A stretch of DNA of 54,499 nt, from assembly GCA_937949555.1 (NCBI GenBank), contig CALEDV010000006.1:1-54499 (forward strand), given 5' to 3'. A model generated the notes under the pieces. That model was given only the letters and a program-made list of their open reading frames with translations, did no database searches and had not been told where the DNA came from. Positions 51,495 to 54,499 of the stretch are shown here, in pieces. The stretch comes from an uncultured bacterium. Lineage in GTDB: Bacteria > Nitrospirota > Thermodesulfovibrionia > Thermodesulfovibrionales > Dissulfurispiraceae. Position 1 is the stretch's first letter. The number at the start of each line of letters is the position of its first letter. Position numbers and translations under genes: made by a program.

Positions 51495-54095
51495 TTACAT
51501 ATACTGTTTCATGTGTTCTTTAATAAACTGCTCTGCAAACATATCGGCAATGGCGTCATTGTATAGGGTCATATCGAGCTGCTTTGTATAGGCCGTCAAC
51601 TTTCCCATAATTTCAAGGCGATCTTCAATATAGGGTCCTTTGAAGTCTGTAATCAGGGCGTTTATCACATCGTTAGTTACAACTACATTAAAGTCCATTT
51701 TTCTGAGGATCCTTGCTATCATACCAACTCGTCTTAATCTCCTGTCGATAGCGGCGCCACCGCCCTTGAAGAAAAATCGTATGTAGTTGTCATTGATGTT
51801 ATCCCCCACAAAGGACTCTACCAAAGAGAAGTGGTAGCCCAAGCGGATACTGAAATTTAAGTAGTTTCCAGATACAATGGCAAAGCTCTTTTTTGCCGCC
51901 TCTGTTAATTGTTCCTCTGAGATAGTGGCAGTCCTTGCAATCATTCCTAAAAATCCCTTTGCATCTGTCCTTGGAGGATCTGGCCAACGCATCTTGAGCA
52001 TTCCTGAGAGCATTGCCTTAAAGGGCACAGAAAGCACCTCCTCAGGGTTGACCTTGAGGTTTGTATTTGCAATACCTCCGCCTAAATCGAGTATCAGTAT
52101 CTCTGTAGGGAGTGAAGCCTTCAAGGATGCTGTCCCTGTATCCTCATGTTCATAGTTTAGCCCTGTTTCAAACATTGTCCTCATGGACATCTCATGGGCA
52201 AACCTCGTGATGTCGTGGTAGGTATTGCATGAAGAAGGCTTGAAGTTATCTGCCTCAGGGTCAGTAAGATTTAAGGGTGAAATCCATCGCAGTATGTCCT
52301 GAAGCGTTTTAAAGATCCGTGTCTTTTTTAGGGTAGTATCTTGCTCCTTCTCTGATGCCTCAATCAGCTCTACTACCCTGCCGGCATAGACATTACAGTT
52401 GATGGCGTCAACGGTTATCTCATCTCCACGCCCTATGAGTTTTGTCGCCTTTTCTGTATCAACAATAGTGGGGATGTTGTATTCCCTTGCTATTGATGCC
52501 ATATGACCTGTAGCTCCACCTATGTCAGTGACAATTGCAGAAACCTTTTTCATAAGTACCGCAAACTTTGTGGAGGTGTGCCTTGCGACAAGCACAGCCC
52601 CCTCTGGGAAGTCATCTATTTGGTCATCGCCTGTTAGGACATAAGCCTTGCCGTATCCTACACCCTTGCTGGCAATAACTCCCCTGTCTATTAACAAATT
52701 GTAGCCTTCAATGATCTTCGGCAAAGGCTTTATTTCAGAGGCATAGTAATTAAGCTTGAGTGGTCTTGTTTGCAGTAAAAACAGGTTATCTCTGTAGTCT
52801 ATCGCCCACTCTATGTCCTGTGGAGTCTTATAATAGTCCTCAAGCTTACAGGCCTCATTGACCAGTCTTTCAATATCTTGCTCTGTTAAACAGGGCTTAT
52901 CTGCCAAGTGTTCCGGGACATCTATCTCTAAGATGTCATCGTTAATGGAACTGACAAGCATGGTTCTTTGATTGCCAATACGACTCTCTACAACCCTTGA
53001 TTGAGCCCTGCTGTATGTGTATGATTGTATTTCATGGGTGCCATCAACTACTGCCTTTCCAAGTCCATGGGCTGCATTGATCAACAGTACATCCTTGTCG
53101 GGATTGTTTGGATCTCTACTGTATATAACCCCTCCACATTTAGCATTAATCATTTCAAGCACTCCCACAGACATAACCATATCAGAAGGCGTAAAGTCCT
53201 TTGTCTTGTGGTAAAAAACTGCGTTGGGGGTAAAAAGGCTTGCAATCACCTCTTTGTATTTTTGAATAACATGATAGGGGCTAACATTAAGAAAGGTTGC
53301 GTACTGTCCCGCAAAGGAGAAATCACCATCCTCAAAAACAGCACTGCTTCTCACGGCAAACTTCATCTTTGTCTGGTGGATATTAGTAGATGGCTCTTTA
53401 CCTGCCGATTCTCTGGCTTCTACCTTCGAGGTGATTTCTACAATTGCCTCTGATATGGCTTTGCCTATATCTATGGGCACATCTGCAGACATAATAATAT
53501 CCCTTATGGCCTCACTACCTCTCCTTAACTCATCAAGTCTATCAATGGGGAGCATTTGTAGCATCTCTATTAATCTTTCGCCTATTTTATTGTGTTCAAT
53601 AAATTTTTTAAAGGCGTAAGTTGTTACAACAAACCCCTCTGGCACAGGACACCCAATAACAGACTTTATCTCTCCAAGGTGAGACATCTTGCCTCCAGCA
53701 ACTAATAAAGAGGATCCTGAAAGCCCCTCAATGGGTTTTGTATAGGGGCTTACTGGTATGACCAATTCTCCAAAGAGTATTTTATTTATCTCCCCCTCAA
53801 TGAGCTTGTGCCTTTGAAATAACTCGTTGTAAGCATTGCCAGAGAGTGCATTGATGTTTTCTATTATCCTAAGGATACTCTCAGAGAGCCTTTGAGCGCT
53901 TGTCAGTAGATAGGTCTTGTCAAACAGATACTCCCCTGACAACTTATCTTCTAAATCAGCAATCAACTCAAGGGCTGTGTTATTGGCAGATAGAAGCTCC
54001 CTAAAGTGGTTATACTTTACAGTCAGCTCTCCATGGGGTAGTCTTTTGACCTGCCCCGATTCTGACTTCTTTAAACGTTTAAGAAACTCAAACAT
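51495..54095 (-). CDS. PEP-synthase/PPDK-like protein with a non-canonical C-terminal domain
   Basis: An 866-residue protein. After a 120-residue helical N-terminus comes a PPDK ATP-grasp domain (about 125-450; SLLVAGGKMSHLGEIKS, RSSAVFEDGDFSFAGQYATF, DIEWAIDYRDNLFLLQTRPLK). The swivelling phosphohistidine domain (480-575) has H531 in GGATGHMASIAREYNIPTI. Real PEP synthase and PPDK continue with a PEP/pyruvate TIM barrel; here residues about 590-866 are a different domain with LDLGGGIANTNLK and no barrel motif. The phosphoryl acceptor is therefore unknown. It converges on the RNase E/G gene and is divergent from the last gene of the window. Confidence 0.85.
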   Translation of the reverse strand: MFEFLKRLKKSESGQVKRLPHGELTVKYNHFRELLSANNTALELIADLEDKLSGEYLFDKTYLLTSAQRLSESILRIIENINALSGNAYNELFQRHKLIEGEINKILFGELVIPVSPYTKPIEGLSGSSLLVAGGKMSHLGEIKSVIGCPVPEGFVVTTYAFKKFIEHNKIGERLIEMLQMLPIDRLDELRRGSEAIRDIIMSADVPIDIGKAISEAIVEITSKVEARESAGKEPSTNIHQTKMKFAVRSSAVFEDGDFSFAGQYATFLNVSPYHVIQKYKEVIASLFTPNAVFYHKTKDFTPSDMVMSVGVLEMINAKCGGVIYSRDPNNPDKDVLLINAAHGLGKAVVDGTHEIQSYTYSRAQSRVVESRIGNQRTMLVSSINDDILEIDVPEHLADKPCLTEQDIERLVNEACKLEDYYKTPQDIEWAIDYRDNLFLLQTRPLKLNYYASEIKPLPKIIEGYNLLIDRGVIASKGVGYGKAYVLTGDDQIDDFPEGAVLVARHTSTKFAVLMKKVSAIVTDIGGATGHMASIAREYNIPTIVDTEKATKLIGRGDEITVDAINCNVYAGRVVELIEASEKEQDTTLKKTRIFKTLQDILRWISPLNLTDPEADNFKPSSCNTYHDITRFAHEMSMRTMFETGLNYEHEDTGTASLKASLPTEILILDLGGGIANTNLKVNPEEVLSVPFKAMLSGMLKMRWPDPPRTDAKGFLGMIARTATISEEQLTEAAKKSFAIVSGNYLNFSIRLGYHFSLVESFVGDNINDNYIRFFFKGGGAAIDRRLRRVGMIARILRKMDFNVVVTNDVINALITDFKGPYIEDRLEIMGKLTAYTKQLDMTLYNDAIADMFAEQFIKEHMKQYM

Positions 54096-54163
54096 AGCCT
54101 ATTTTATATCACCTTTTGGTGCCTTTTGTCTATGCACCTGTTACAAAAGGAAACAAAAAACAC

Positions 54164-54192
54164 TTGACATTAATTTAAGATTGGAATAAAAT
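54164..54192 (+). promoter_or_regulatory. Sigma-70 promoter of the terminal gene
   Basis: TTGACA (54164-54169) and TAAAAT (54187-54192) with a 17-bp spacer lie about 150 bp upstream of the last start codon. The stretch after it (54205-54250) is nearly all A and T with repeated ATATTATA units, giving a long AT-rich leader. Confidence 0.65.
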
Positions 54193-54340
54193 TATAAACA
54201 ATTAAGGCATTACATAATATTATAATATTATAATTTTATAAATATATGTTCTTGATGTCCTTATAGTGAGAGGATAGGAAATTAAATTTTTTAGATAACA
54301 ACCTTATTGGGAGGGCAAAAAACATATAAAAGGAGGAACG

Positions 54341-54499
54341 ATGTCAAAGGACAAAAAGGTCAAGGAAGTGATGTATGATGTATTTGGGTATCCCCATATA
54401 CCCTATTGGTTTACAGTAAAGAATGCAATGGACATTATCAAGAAGTCCTTTCTTGAGAACGACAGTTGTGTAAGACCAATGGCAGTGTTAGTCTTTGAC
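54341..54499 (+). CDS. Start of a CBS-domain-like protein (cut by the window end)
   Basis: Fifty-three codons are present. ATG 54341 follows a strong AAAAGGAGGAACG site. The peptide (MSKDKKVKEVMYDVFGYPHI, then WFTVKNAMDIIKKSFL) looks like the opening of a CBS domain, where V-x-x-V-M and the A-x-x-I-I-x-x-S helix recur. Too little is present to be sure. Being divergent from the PPDK-like gene, it could take part in the same function. Confidence 0.6.
   Translation, partial: MSKDKKVKEVMYDVFGYPHIPYWFTVKNAMDIIKKSFLENDSCVRPMAVLVFD

Overview
The window reads as a chromosomal segment of a moderately AT-rich, gene-dense bacterium that tolerates little oxygen. The set of lineages I find most consistent is the Nitrospirota (Thermodesulfovibrio-like) or a neighbouring group with similar anaerobic metabolism. 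This is an inference from gene content: LL-diaminopimelate aminotransferase, a cbb3 oxidase, tungsten aldehyde oxidoreductase, polyferredoxins, many sigma-54 regulators and radical SAM enzymes. No rRNA, tRNA or CRISPR array is visible.

Layout. 1-8300: trpB, a radical SAM/SPASM protein, a minus-strand operon (YkgJ-like protein, NapH/NapG-like polyferredoxin, rlmN, Crp/Fnr regulator), then comF and a XerC/D recombinase. 8320-17130: a 213-bp MITE-like repeat followed by a strong sigma-70 promoter and a long plus-strand cbb3 oxidase operon (Rrf2 regulator, ccoN, ccoO fused to a second cytochrome c domain, a heme-less CcoP-like anchor, a small CcoQ-like peptide, ccoG, ccoH, a YtkA-like protein, a SafE/DsbD_2-type membrane protein, ccoI, ccoS). 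17200-20660: minus-strand housekeeping genes yjbQ, folK, dapL and gatB. 20787-21592: a decayed IS1182-type element. 21853-26374: a signalling operon (HDOD, REC-PP2C-HATPase, STAS, chemoreceptor).

26375-33776: a decayed transposase and a repeat fragment, then a more AT-rich metabolic island: MoaD-like protein, tungsten AOR, radical SAM maturase, iron alcohol dehydrogenase and an AcoR-type sigma-54 activator. A -24/-12 promoter and a perfect palindrome lie in front of the dehydrogenase. Together these would oxidise an alcohol to an aldehyde and then to an acid, or run in reverse. 34134-39723: a transposase remnant, ubiX, and a three-gene sensory system (double PhnD-like lipoprotein, histidine kinase with a seven-cysteine insert, NtrC-type regulator). 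39889-42117: the second full repeat copy and a K+ channel with two RCK modules.

42308-54499: a histidine kinase/response regulator pair, a TauE/SafE permease-membrane protein-UspA operon, a TPR protein, RNase E/G, a PEP-synthase-like protein without the usual C-terminal barrel, and the start of a small protein running off the end.

The most interesting items are the rearranged cbb3 oxidase subunits, the dispersed MITE-like repeat family beside promoters, the AOR/alcohol dehydrogenase island with a readable sigma-54 control region, the periplasmic-binding-protein two-component system with a cysteine cluster beside HAMP, and the PPDK-like protein with an unrecognised C-terminal domain.
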